In this document: piece by piece, positions 35,726 to 48,924 of the stretch | Numbering within the stretch: position 1 is the first letter of the stretch | How the letters are laid out: every line of letters begins with the position of its first letter | Assembly: GCF_036884655.1 (NCBI RefSeq) | Contig: NC_088349.1 | Location: 44,956,001 to 45,020,000 of the forward strand | Reading direction: 5' to 3' | DNA from: Musa acuminata AAA Group | Lineage: Eukaryota > Streptophyta > Magnoliopsida > Zingiberales > Musaceae | Length of the DNA stretch: 64,000 nt | Translations under genes and position numbers: made by a program | Notes under the pieces: generated by a model | Told to the model about the DNA's origin: nothing | Databases searched by the model: none | Seen by the model: only the letters and a program-made list of their open reading frames with translations

Positions 35726-38700
35726 ATGGAGTCGCCGGAGTGCCCGGTTTGTCTGGAGCCGTACGACGAGAGGTCCACGGTGCCCCGTGTCCTCGCCTGC
35801 GGCCACTCCGTCTGCGAGCAGTGCATCGCCGCCCTACCCACGCCGCTCTCCGCTCTCCCCGATGCCGTCCGCTGCCCCGCCTGCAACCAGGTCGTCCCCT
35901 TCCCCCGTTCCCTCGGCTACGATGCGCTTCCCAAAAACATCGACCTTCTCCGCCTCATCTCTTCCTCCTCTTCTCACCCTCTGTTCCCTTCTTCCGCGTC
36001 CGATGCCAAATCCAAACCGTCTTCTGCTCTGCAGTTTTCCCCCCTGTCCGGGGACCAACGCCTCCTCTACTCTACCTGGAAATATACAATCTTGCCTCCG
36101 GACGCCATCTCTCCCGTTCCCGCTGAAGGTACAACGGCCGAGCTTTTGGTGGCAACCATGTCCTCGCCTCTCGGCGGTCCCTGGTTCTCGTCCACGAATC
36201 AGCTCGTGAGTCTTCTGCCAATCGTTACGGCCTCGTCTTCGTCTAAAGAACCTGGATGGTTTCGTCTCAGTTACACGGCGAGCGTGGTGGAGGCTATGCA
36301 TGAATTGGGAGATCGGGTGAGAGACGAACTGCGTTTTCTTGCGGAGGCCACCTGGAAGGAAAGACGGGGCCTTTGTAGGGTTTACGGGTTCTGGATGAAC
36401 CCGGAAAAAGAAAGATCTAATCTTTACTTGGTTTCTGAAAGCTTTGATCGAACCCTTTCAGATGTTTTGAAAAAGAAGAGGAAGCTTATTTTATCTGGAG
36501 GGAGTGTTGAGAACTTTCTTGCATTTGGGAAGACGAGTTTGGACCTATGTGAAGCAGTGATGGGTTTGCACTCGCAGGGCATCATCTGTGGTTGCTTGAT
36601 GCCTTCCTGCATCTGTTTCGATGAGTCTGGACATTGCCTTATTGATTTAAACAAAGTTTTGCTAACAGGAAGGCAAATTTGGCAAGCTGTCAGTTCTTGT
36701 GCACCCAATGGAGGAGGGGATAACTATGGTGAGGCCGAGAACCAAGTGTTTATAAGCCCTGAAGTACTTCTTCAGGTGTATGATGAGGATGCCAGCAATT
36801 GTGGATTTAAAGGTGCTCTTGGATATGGCTCGGATGTGTGGTCATTGGCCTGCATCTTAGTCATACTTGTTACTGGTGATGAGTTGCCTGCAACACAGGT
36901 ACTCAACGGTTGGTTTTGTGTCTTTGATAAAGGGAAACACGAGAATTTTGTTGAATCATATGATGCATGGAAGGTTATAGTGGTCTCTAAGTTGGAAATG
37001 TTTTTGCTGGGCACTCAATTTGAACCGTTGCTTCATATTCTCACGTCATGTTTGAGTTATGAGGTGCAAAACCGGCCTCAAGTATATGATATTTGGCACT
37101 GCATTCAGCGTCCTTTTGTAGAAAATTTTCTTTATGATCTTCATCCTTGGGATGGACTTGTAGCAAAAGATACTTTCTTATGCTGCTTAGTTCTTGGGAA
37201 TTTGTTTTCCTTACATAAAAATTCCCCAAATGTTTCCCCAAGGGAAGTGAACTCAAGTGTTTCTAAGAATGTTTCAGATGTTGCAATGATAGGGAGAAAT
37301 GTTTCCGATGGGGAGCATTTGCAGCAGGAGAAAATTGATGGAGACTTTGTCAAAGGGCTGTATGGAGGTCACTTGAAATCTGTGTCTCTTCAGGGCCACA
37401 AGGATTGTGTAACTGGGTTGGCTATTGGAGGTACAAACAAAATTTTCTACTGTTAAAAGTTCGATATTGTACTGGTTTTATGTTTGTTTTCTTTTGTTAC
37501 ACCATATGCTTCTTACTCAGTATATATAATGTACCCTCTTCTTGTTATAAACTCTATTTTTCTGCTTGAGATTTGAGGTAATCTTTTTCTAGTCATGTTT
37601 TGCTAGTTTTCTATGATACTGAAGTTTAAAATTTATCTAATACATATCTTCCTTTTGAAGGGGGCTTTCTGTTTAGTTCTTCATTTGACAAGACAATCAA
37701 TGTGTGGTCCTTGCAGGTAACTCCTTGCATGGCACATTTTCTACAGGCTGCTCAACCTATGATAGCATTATTGTATATTTACGTGATAGTCAATTGTTAT
37801 CTGATAGAAATGCTTTATTCCTTTATTGGAAACCACGATTAGCTTCTCTATAATCTGTGCTAAATTCTTGTTGTTGTTCCTCTGATGCAATTATTAGTTG
37901 ACAAATAACAGCATAATCATTCCACTGTAGAATGAGTTTAAAATGAATGCTGATCCTAATGCTAAACTTTCTCTCCTCTTCTATATTTTTCTGATTTTTT
38001 CATTGAATTTTAGATGCTTAGGAAATATACTTTGTTTCATCAGATCTAGGTTTTCAGTCAGATATCTCACAAAAATATGTTTTGGTTAGGATTTATTGCC
38101 AGGTTTAAGGATTGACATCAGGCTGATAGTCAATTGCGGAATTTATTATCTTAGAAGAAACCTTCTTGATCTCCATAGTTCTTAGAACTGACCCTATGAT
38201 GATTTTTTTGATATGAAAAATAGTTGGAAGCAACTTTGAATTTGAAAATCCGTTAGTTTGCTCCTTGTCTAGAAAAGAAATAGTGAAATTGTTCTCGATA
38301 AAGCGGAAGAAAGCATGCTAATTTGCTTATTCTTTTTACCTTTTCTATTTTTTATATTAATAAACAATATGGAAGCACATTGTAGACCTTAGTTCAGACT
38401 AAGGAAACATAATTTAAAGCACTAACTAAAGGAATTGCGTTTCATTGAGTCCTTGTACCATTCTGAATTTATTGTTGGCTTTGAACTTTTAAAGACCCAC
38501 AAGGATTTTAAATATGAGGCAAAAAAGTTAAATTGTCTTCTTATTGGAAGGGTCACTGAGTTATGATAAATGAGTATATGTAGCTTGTATGAACGAAAAA
38601 AGTTTCCTCAAGGGAACGAGTGAATATTTAGGTAATTTAGGACCTTTGATGAATTAAAAGAGCTCATTCTTGATTCTGGTAGGATCTGGATGCTTAGAAT

Positions 38701-41700
38701 CATGAAGAGATGTAGGTAAATAATTAAAATATGTTAATGTGTTAATAAATAAATATATGCCTAATTGAAAATCCAGCACAAATTTGTTAAGGTTTGACAT
38801 TAAAGATGAGGAGAGGAACATCAAAGTTTGTGTGAATATAGTGTGTTTCCTAGATTTAAGGAAAAAAATAAAGAATTTCAATCTCACCCATGCTATATAG
38901 ATCGATCAGTTGAGCATTTAGGAAATATGTATAAATAGTTATTATAGTTGAGATGAATTTTTGTGGTTACTAAAAAATATAGTAAAAAATATTTTTCTTT
39001 TAAGAACAATTAATTGTAGTTATGGACCTTTTGGTAGGGGATAAAAGAAGGAAATTTTTTAATATGGTATGAAAGCTACAAAAGACATATTGATGCCCTC
39101 ATTAGACGATGGAGTCAATTAGGGTTAGTGGTGCAAGGGGAGAGAGGAAGATCTAAGATAACCTTTTTAGAAATAATAAAAGAGACTGCTCTTATTTTAA
39201 CTAGCAATGTCCTTTATAAAGCTCAATTGCAGGAACACATCAATGTAGCTTACCCCAATAGTTGGGACATTATAACGTGTTCTTCTTAATACCATGATTA
39301 TATACTTGATTTTCTGGGATCCTGGATAATCCAGGTACAGATATCAGGGAATACGAGCTCAAGTATACATGTTATAAATGGAATATTTCTCTACAAATAT
39401 TTGTTATATATTCAAATGTAACATGTTAAATCTTAACATCATATTATCTATTTCCCCATTCTTGGTTTTAGGTCTATTTTCCAAGTCTTACATGTCTTTC
39501 AACAATATGTTTTTCAACTTATTGACATATATATAGTATGGACATCATATGCATTGTTTGTTTCTTGTTCAATCAATTAATAACTCTGATGCTGAAGAAA
39601 ATGGACACCCTTGTAATTCTTCTCTCCTTTATCTGTTATACTTTGTTGGTATTGTCAATTTTCCTTAAGGAGAATATGTTATCAATCTTCTTTATTTAAA
39701 ATTTTTTGTTTGTGTCATGTAGGACTTTTCTCATTTTCAATCTTTAAAAGGCCACGAACACAGAGTGACGGCTTTACTTGTTTCGGATGATGGAAACAAG
39801 CCATTTTGCATAAGTGGTGACAGTGGAAGTGGTATTTTCCTTTGGAGCATTGGTCCATCTCTCGGTCAAGAGCCATGGAAGAAATGGTATGAGCATAATG
39901 ATTGGCGTTATAGTGGCATTCACTGTTTGGCTGTTTCAGGAACAGGATACCTCTATAGTGGTAGTGGAGACAAGTCTATAAAAGCTTGGTCCATGCAGGT
40001 TTTATGCTTAGATCTACATTCTGATAAAGTTAATGTTAATCTTCATTTAGAACTTTAGTTATCTTCATCTTCTTCCAAAAAGCAACCTTTTGCATGTTAG
40101 ATGTGTACCACTATAATTGGAAAGTAACCTTTGTATCTTACCCCTCTTCTTTCCAGGATTACTCCCTTTCATTCACCATGGTTGGCCATAAATCAACGGT
40201 ATCTTCTTTGGCAGTTGCTAATGGTTTTCTTTATAGTGGAAGTTGGGATGGTACCATCAGATTATGGTGGCTCCATGACCACAGCCCCCTGGCAGTTTTA
40301 GGGGATGAGGCACCAGGAAATTCAACCCCTATTTTATCGCTTTCAGTCAAGAGCAATTTGCTTATTTCATCCCATGAAAATGGAGTTCTAAAGGTCAGTG
40401 CTGCTTACGTGTTCATTTAATTTTCCATTTCCTTTTAGTGAAAAATTGATACTATAATTTGGAACTTCTACTGTTGTAGTATATTCTAATAAAGTTGAAC
40501 AGTGAATACTGTGATGTAGCCAAAACTCTGCCTTCGTATAACTGTAACAATTGGAAAATTATTATTACTTCACGTGATGATTTCTGCTGTGACTCCAATT
40601 GACTCTTGGAAAATCGACTATTTCACTTGTTATGGGAGTTCATGATACATTTACACCTATATTATCATTTCCTAAACAAACAAAAAAGATTACTTCTGAA
40701 ATGAATAGATTGTGGATTTCCATGTGCTAAGCACAATCATTTGCAGTGGGCTGTCCTGCATTTGTTGTCAACTCTCCTAGTTCAGATCTTAAGATTAAAA
40801 TGGTTCACAAGACATCATTTTTGCTGTTTCATTTTTCAATTTCATGAATCTGCATGCTAAAAATTTATGTCCTTATGGCATGTATGAGAAATCTGAGGAG
40901 AAATAGTGTGCTTGAAGAACAACAGACTTCCAACTCAAGCAAAAAGACAAACAAATCTGTTTAGCTATAAAGTTTGAGGTGGTTCACACAATTTACAATG
41001 AACACAATTAGAAAATAAGCCTGCCTCATGTTGGTTGTTAGGATTTTGCAGTTAGTTTGTAGATAGACAGTGGACAATGACAGTTTTGTTTAATTTTTTT
41101 CTTGAGTTGGAAGTCTGTTGTTCTTCAAGTACACTATTGCTTTTCAGATTTCTCATACATGTCATAAGGACACAAATTTTTAGCATGCAGGTTCATGAAA
41201 TTGACAAATGGAACTGCAAAAATGATGTATTGTGAACCATTTTAATTTTAAGATCAGAACTAGTAGAACTTTTATGTTTCCTTTATGTGCTTTGTCATCA
41301 CATTGTCATATGGCCATACCATTTTGGTCATTCTTCCTTATCGTCTGTGTGAAGGTAAATGAAAAGATTGTGTTGACTCATGAGGTATTTAGTTCTCATG
41401 AAAGTTTTGCTTGTTTTTTATTCATCTTGTACTTCTTAGGAGTTACTGATATTTTCTCTGCTCCTTATTGGAAACTGGACTGCTGCTCTTTAACATTGTC
41501 CACCATAGAATTATGCTTTTTGTCCATGCACTTGCATGCCTGTCTTTGTGCTTATTTATAGTTCTTTGTGCTCATTTTCAATTGGTCGTAATCATTAAGG
41601 ATTAGGCATTCTAGTAACTGATGTCATCAGGTGTGGAGTAATGATGTGCTTGTAAAATCGGAGCAAATTCAGGATGGTGCAATTTTTGCACTTTACATTG

Positions 41701-44700
41701 ACAGAGGTTCAATTTTCGCTGGAGGATGGGATAAAACTATCCACATACAGGTCTGTGTTTTGTCACTTGATGTTACTTGTATAGAAATTTTGGATAAAAT
41801 CTCTCTTTTAACTAGTGAATTAATGAGTATATGCAATAGTTATGAATTTGTGTATTAAAAGTTCTATGGCAGTAAAATCTCTGTTTTAAACTGAGAATGA
41901 ATCAATCAGTGTATGTCATAGTTCCTGAATTTGTTTATTGAAAGTATTATTGCAATACATACAGGAGTTGTCAGAAAATGAACTAGACGCAGACATTGGT
42001 ACTATTGCTTCCATCAATTGTGACTCAGTTATAACTTCTCTTTTGTACTGGCACGGGAGACTTTTTGCAGGATTCTCCAATAAGGAAATCAAGGTATATA
42101 TCATTTTTTATTTAGTTTTATTTTCTTGCTGTCTGTGTTTCTTCTTTTGAACATGTCACAAACTGATTTATCTTATCACCTGAAAATTGATTAATCAATT
42201 TGCTTTCTTTAAGTTCTCTAGAATTCACAAATCGTTCTTTTGTAGAGCTTAGGAGAGTGAAAATATGAGAAAAAATGAGTTTGAGGTAGTTTAAGAGAGT
42301 GTGAGAGTGAAATGAAGTGAAATAGGGGGGAGGATGAGTTTAAAAACCCGTGAGAAAGGGCTCCAATGGTCAATTTGATCATTGGAGCACTGTTGCAGGT
42401 CGGTAACGATCGAAATTTTGACCGTCACTATCCGATACAACCCCGTATTGTTTGATACGGGGCTATATCAAGCGTTCCGCCCGATAGGGGTGGTCTGCAT
42501 ATCGGTCTGCTGGCGGATCGGTGCGTACCGTCTGGTACAGGCAGTATCATTCGAAATTTAGAACCTTGGTTTAATGTATTATGCTGATGTTCCCACCAAT
42601 AGGAACTAATGATGCATAGTCCTGCATCAAAGATGTCCAATGAGATGAATTGTTATATATGACCATGGATACTTTTAATGTTTTGAGTTTAAATAATTTT
42701 GGTTTATAGAACATTGTGGGTTATTGAATCAGCAGCTACTTGGTGAAAACCAATGGTGTTAGAGTAACCATGCTGCCATTTAAGTTAGCTAACATTGGCC
42801 AAGATGCAGGTTATCTCAATTCACTGAGATGGAACCACCATAGGAAGGATACAACTGGATTTTGAATTATTAGACAAAGACATTATACCTTTTGTGAAGA
42901 AGATTGCAACACACGATAAATCCACATATGTCAATGTTAGGTTGAATTGGTAATAGGAAAAGAAAAAGCATGTGTGATGCAAAAAAATAATAATATAACT
43001 TTGGATATAAATAAAACATAAATCATCAATAAAGAGGCAATTAATAATAATAAGGCTTTTAATTTCGGGTACTGGACCCATGCTTGTCTATGGTTGAACT
43101 GATATGGGTCTAGTCTATTCTGTTGTACTGATACATGGTATGATAGAATATACCAAGGTATTGCTGGAGGAGGTCGAGGGGGGACAAGGAAGAGGGAGGA
43201 GATTTATTAGCGCAAGCTTTCACAAACCTAGTTGGTTTTACCAAGCCCCATACTAACTTATGTGGTATCCGGTTATCTACCCTCAAAATGGTTAACCTTC
43301 CTATAACCTTGTGCAGTCCATAGAGACTTACAAGGAAATGATGATTTAGTGGGGCGAATTTTTAAATAAACATCTTATTTAAAATATAAAGATGGACTTC
43401 GTTATACAAATATGGACTTCGTAAGCTTTGAACGGTTGGGTGACAACGGTCCAAAGAAGTCTACCATGCACAAAGTTCAAGACATTTAAGGCTTGCCTCC
43501 ATAGTTCAAGTTTATAATTAACTCCACTTAGGCTCTTATCAACTAAAGACAATATCATCATCAAATTAATATACACTATGAAGGTCTATCATGTAAGTGA
43601 CTAGTAAATTTATCCATTATCAATGTAAAAAGATAGAGACTTAATGTAGATCCTTAATGTAATTCTATGCTAATAGGAAACTCACTAGACAGTCCCTATA
43701 AGCTTAACACTAGTAGCTACATTATTATATATTTCTTTAATAGCATTAATATAATTAATGGATACACCTTTCTTTTCTAAAACCTACCATGATAAATATC
43801 TGGGAACCCTATCATAGGTTTTCTTTAAGTCAATAAAAATCGTATGCAAATCTTTATTTTTCTTCCTATGCTTTTTCATTAATTATATTAATAAATAAAT
43901 AGCTTTTATGGTTGATCTTCCAGGCATAAAATCAAATTGATTTTCAACGATATTTGTTTCAAGCCTTATTTTATTTTCGATAACTTTTCCTCAAAATTTC
44001 ATAGTATGACTAATGATTTTAATTCCTCTATAATTTGAATAATTTTATATGTTACCCTTATTTTTGTAAATTGGCACCAAATTTTTTTTCTCCCACTATT
44101 TTAAAAACATATGATTATTAAATCTACCACTAATATTAAATCTATGATTTAATATAATATCATAGATTTATTAAATATATTAAATCTACCACTAATATCA
44201 ATTGGAGGGGCCCTTTAAATCTATGATTATTAAATCTACCACTAATATTTATCATTAAATTAATAACTATGTGGAATATTTATTAAATAATTTATAAAAA
44301 TAACTTTTTCATCTTTCTTTAATCTTGTTATCATTAAAAAGTATTATTTGATCTTCGCCTTTAATGCATCTAATATTACCTAAATCTTTACACTTTCTTT
44401 CTCTAGCTTTAACACGATCCACAAATATCTAAAAACTTGATTCTCCAAACTTTCGCTAGGTATAACTTTACAATTCTTACATATAACTTTATCCAACTTT
44501 TTAGTGAAAAAAGTCTATTTCACTATAGTTGTGACCACTATTATAGGTACTCAAATATTTATCTCTTTTCTTGAAGTAAGTATTTACATTCTAAGATTAT
44601 ATAAGGTGGCAAAATCCAAAATTATACGACCCTCTTTATCTCTCTCCATAACCAATGCCCCATGCACCCCTTTAAATTTATCATAGGTTTTTCCTGTATG

Positions 44701-47700
44701 ACCATTCAAATCTCCTCTACTCGTAAGTTTTTGTTTATAGGTATTCCTCGAATGATATCATCAAAATTTTCTTAAAGTTATCTTTTGGTTTGGTTATCTA
44801 GTCCAACTTGAGAGGCATAAATACTTATAACATTCAAAACCTCTTCTCCTAAGACAAATTTTATAATTATAATTATATCTCTAACGTTGTTCTTAAGATC
44901 CTTAAGAATATCAATTCTTATACCATTTTTGTGTTTTAACTTTTCCTCTATACCAAATTTTAAATATGCACTATCAATATAGCTAGATTTTCTCCTACCC
45001 ACCTAGTTTCTTCTTAATAAATAATATTTATTTTCTTTTAGTCATAGTTTCTAACAAGTCTAGTTCGTTAAAGTGTTTCTGTATTCAAAGTTGTTAACCT
45101 AATCCTTTATTCGTGGATAAACTTCTTTACTCGCATTGGTTCAAAAGAATGAGAGAATTCTTACTTTGCATATTTGGATGCTGATATGATGTTTTGCTTT
45201 TGGGCATCCTAGCCCACCGTTTGCAATTCAGGACACCTAGGTGGTGAAGATATATCACGTCACTTATAAGTGACCACGTAGTCCTATACTGAAATCGATT
45301 AAGATCATATTCCTGAAATTTGACTTTTACGCATGCTCTCAGTGACCTCATGCAATCCTCCAACATTTTCATCTGTTCTTAGGAGTGACATTGATGGTGT
45401 TGAAAACCAATGTAGAATAATAAAAAAAAATAATTAAATATTTGCTGAAAATAATATTAAGATAGATGTCAAAACCACTGTTTTCTCTGTCCTGCTGCTT
45501 TGCACCTCTCTCTAGCCTTTGCTGAACCACATGGTGGGTCCTACAGGGTTGACAATTCCTGTGTTGGCTGGATAAAGCTGTCTTTGGATCTGGCTGAAAC
45601 TGAGCAAGTTGGACTGGATTGTTAATGCCCAAATAAAGTCTGCAGACCCCAATCCTAACCTGTTTAGGACTTGACAGTCCCCAATTCAGATGTTCCAGCC
45701 CTTTTTTCCATCTCGACTAAAGGAATTGATTTTGTAGTTGACTGAGTCTTCAATCCATTATAATTTAGAGCGGCTGCTAGTGTTTAACACCTATTGTACG
45801 TTAGATTTCGTTTTGTAATAGGGAGTTACCTCCAATCCCTTCCAAAACATCACAGCTGCTGTCCCATCCATATTCAACCTGATTATGTGCATCCTGAGGT
45901 GTTGTCTTCACTCGCTTGGGCCCCAGATCGGACCAAATTATCTTGTGACAATACTGAGGCTGCCATTACATCCAGATAGGGTCCTATCAGCTATTTATTG
46001 AGGCTGAATATGGCCAGAGGTCGGTGGCCTAACATTGAGTCTGTTTTGGGTCTGTAGCAGCTCGGTATTGCTTTGAGTTTAGCTGAAAGTGACCATTGAA
46101 CAATCCCATTTTGTTGATATTATTCTACCTTGCTAGGATAGATGACAAGCTCCTAGAGGTGATGAAAACTATCTTTGAAATACAGTAACCAAAAGAACTA
46201 GGTCTAGTATCCCTTTTATTTATGCATTATTGATAAGATCGTTGGGCAATTTACCGAAAAAAGCCCCTAGTGATGGGTTTTTACCAGATGATGCCCCCAT
46301 ATTTGGCTTTTACCAAGGGCATCTCTTTTTTGTGCTTTGACCAAAATACCCTCAATGAAATTATAAAAAGATAGTGATTGTCCTTTGACTAGGTTTGACT
46401 TGGTTTTTTAGGACTGAACCAGTTTTATTGAGATGAACCAAACCATACTAGTTCAACTAAACTCTAACTATTCAATTTGATTTAATTAAGCCCTAGATTA
46501 TCTCTTGATTTTCCCAAACGACCCCCCACCTCCACCACCTCCTCCTCCCACTCCACCACCACCTCCACCGCCTCCTCCTCCCACTCCACCTCCTCACCCT
46601 CTCCCCCTTGGCTTCCTCCTCCCCCTCCTCCCACTCCACCAATGCCTCCTCCTCCTACCCCACCTCTACTGTCACCTTCTCCCACTCCGTCGCCTTCTCC
46701 CCATCCCCCCTAGATTCCTCCACCTTTGCCTCCTTTCACTCCCCCTCTCCCTTATCCACCTACCTCCTCTTCCAATTCTCCTTTTCCTTTTACTCCTCTT
46801 CCACTTCTCCCTCCCCTCCTCTTTTGCCTCCTCTTCACAATTTATCTAGAAAAATCATTATGCTCGAGTTATACTCATTTACAGAACATATTAAAAAAAA
46901 TTATTTTTTATATAAAATTATCCTAAATTTATCGTAAAACTAAAAAACTCGAGTTATTCTAAAAATATATTAATTTTTATATAAATTATTCTAAACGACC
47001 AAGAAAAGTCATTATGCTCTTAAGTTACACTCATTCAGAGAACATACTAAAAAATATATTAGTTTCTATATAAAATTATTCTAAATTAATCATAAAACTA
47101 AAAACTCAAGTTATCCTCAAAATATATTAATTTTTATATACAATTGTCCTAAATTATCGAAAAAAGCCATTACACTCATTCATATAGCATGTTAAAAAAG
47201 ATATTAATTTCTATATAAAATCATCCTAAATTCATCGTAAAACTAGTCATAAAATCCTACATTTCCTATTTCCTATATTGATTTAGTTACACTCGAAATT
47301 GAAATAGTTAAACTCGATTACCTAACCTATTTTAAAATTAATAATTTTTTATTTTTGGAAAATTTTAGGATAATTAATTATTAAAACTTTAAGAACTCTA
47401 CTAGAATATGATTCTAACAAAAATTATAATATATATTTTTATTTATGATTAATTTAAAATAAGTTTGTATAAAAATTAATATATTTTTAATAGGTTCTAT
47501 GAACGAGTGTAACTCGATTGTAACATGAGTGCAACTTGAATATAAGGGATCCGACCTGACTCGATCCGAAGTGATCCAACCTGAATCAATCTAATCTGGA
47601 CTGAGCTGGCTTGTGGATTGGTTAGGCTTGAAATAACTTGGTTCAAGGACATTATTGGGATTTTTGAAAAAGGGGCACCCCCTTGTTAAAACCAAATATG

Positions 47701-48924
47701 GGAGCACCATCTGGTAAAAGCCCATTACTAGAGACCTTTTTCAGAAAATTGCCCAAGATCTTTTACTTCAGATATTATTCTATCAACTGATAAAAGTTGA
47801 CTTTCTTGTCATTATAGTGAAGCAAATTTATTGATGGCAGAAACATATGGTTTATAAATATGATAGGAAAATACCTTCTACAAGATCAAGAATATTTCTA
47901 GGACCATTATGATTTGGTAGCCTTGTCGCATTTCTTAAATCTTCTATAAAAGGTGACTATAGGTTGTTCACCTGGTAGGTTTATTCTTTCATTTGCAAAA
48001 TCATATTCTTGTCTCTTTTGAACGTAAATATATATTTTTATATATTTAATGATTCTGTGCTTCTAAATTCCTAACCTGTTTATGTCCTTATCTGATGATT
48101 TGGTTGGATTTTAGGGACTTGCATAAACATTTTAGAGCATTTTTGAATGAAATTGTAGCATATATTAATTAGGGGGCATGGATATGTAGTTTATCTTAGT
48201 TAACCTATCAGAAGTTAATTGAGTTTCCTTCACTGATCAATGTATAGACTGTGCATTTAAATATCCATCTTATGGCATATTAAAATATTTGTTTGCCAAC
48301 TGATAGATATGGATTACAACTTCATGTTCTCCATAAAATGTGAGACAATAATTCTTGAAGAAGAATTAATTCAGAAGTAAACCTCTGTTGATATCCTAAA
48401 AATATGATGTCAAAAATCTAGTTTGTACTCCCCGCAGTGTGCCATTTCAGTCTTTTAACTATTCCTAGTATTGTCCTGGGAACCATCTATTCATTAGGAT
48501 TCCATTCTTTGGTTGTATCATGGACACTTTGGTAGGTGGTAGTACTGATGCTTAACCTTCTAAAGATTAAGATAAACTAGATTTTACCATCATTTTGGCC
48601 AATTTTTCTTGGACACGGAAAATAGTTGCATTTTATTTGATCTTGATTTATTAAGATGATAAAAATGTGCTTGTTTTACATCTAAAATGCTTTATTAAAC
48701 TGGTTGCATCAACAAAGATTTCTACTTATAATTGTCCTCTTTTCTATGTGAACAATTTGTGAATCTTTTTCCATATATGAAAATGAATACACAAGCAACT
48801 AGATTCTGATTCTGAATCTTTCTTAATGAAGCTCTTTTCTTCTAAGTATTATACTCGAGTCTGCTGAGATAATAACACTATAGAGTCTTCTTGATTTCAC
48901 CAGGTGTACTACAATCCTATATGA
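35726..48924 (+). CDS. RING finger, kinase-like and WD40 repeat protein
   Basis: Seven coding exons join in frame: 35726-37430, 37661-37716, 39723-39998, 40157-40393, 41631-41750, 41965-42093 and 48904-48924, giving about 847 residues. All introns are GT-AG. I start at ATG 35726 because the RING begins five residues later and the longer upstream frame is TA microsatellite. Residues C6, C9, C25, H27, C30, C33, C50 and C53 form a C3HC4 RING, the E2-binding fold of ubiquitin ligases. A kinase-like domain spans roughly 170-445 (EAVMGLHSQGIICG, LIDLNKV, GYGSDVWSLACILV). It lacks the HRD aspartate and DFG, so it is probably a pseudokinase. From about 556 WD40 repeats follow (LQGHKDCVTGLA, DKTINVWSL, GSWDGTIRLWWL, GGWDKTIHIQ). 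Arabidopsis has a similar RING-kinase-WD40 protein; a role as ubiquitin ligase is inferred. Confidence 0.9.
40775..41270. repeat. Long inverted repeat inside intron 4 of the RING gene
   Basis: The left arm (about 40775-40950) and right arm (about 41083-41270) are reverse complements for some 165 bp with roughly 90 percent identity by eye. For example CTTGAAGAACAACAGACTTC at 40912 pairs with its complement near 41110. The loop is about 130 bp. The transcript could fold into a long hairpin. It may be a foldback or MITE-type element; clear target-site duplications were not seen. Confidence 0.8.
42094..43429 (+). other. Start of 6.8-kb intron 6; repeat-like block
   Basis: This is non-coding. A block at about 42360-42560, with GATACGGGGC, GGTGCGTACCG and GTCTGGTACAG elements and moderate GC, looks like a short transposon fragment inserted in AT-rich intron, but I cannot name it. 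Confidence 0.4.
43430..45010 (-). pseudogene. RTE-type LINE fragment in intron 6
   Basis: Read on the minus strand: an endonuclease piece at 44778-45002 (IKFVLGEEVLNVISIYASQVGLD), a linker region (EKESVKI) near 44400, and reverse transcriptase at 43780-44090 (LVPIYKNKG, NYRGIKIISHT, NQFDFMPGRST, FIDLKKTYDRVP). The post-catalytic part lies at 43440-43576 (VNYKLELWRQAL). This is the order of plant RTE-clade LINEs. Stops and deletions, including part of the catalytic region, show it is dead. It lies antisense to the host gene. Confidence 0.8.
45011..46243 (+). other. Intron 6 sequence between LINE and MULE
   Basis: Non-coding with no feature I can identify. Short open frames here lack conserved residues or splice support. 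Confidence 0.5.
46244..47754. mobile_element. Non-autonomous Mutator-like element with about 100-bp TIRs
   Basis: The ends are inverted repeats of about 100 bp: GGGCAATTTACCGAAAAAAG at the left and its diverged complement at the right, sharing TTTTACCAGATG and CCATATTTGG. The flanks are AAGATCGTT (46235-46243) and AAGATCTTT (47755-47763), an 8-of-9 match, and a 9-bp target-site duplication is typical of Mutator-like elements. There is no transposase. The interior has a C-rich segment (46520-46840) and AT-rich tandem repeats. It lies within intron 6 of the RING gene. Confidence 0.85.
46850..47260. repeat. AT-rich tandem repeat inside the MULE
   Basis: About three diverged copies of a unit near 155 bp, starting around 46849, 47001 and 47158. 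Each has AATCATTATGCTC-like and ACACTCATTCA-like motifs followed by TTTTTATATAAAATTAT. Confidence 0.7.

Noticed and set aside
46505..46849. Proline-rich open frame
   Set aside because: It comes from a CCT/CCA-rich block inside a MULE within an intron; other phases are equally open and no domain is present.
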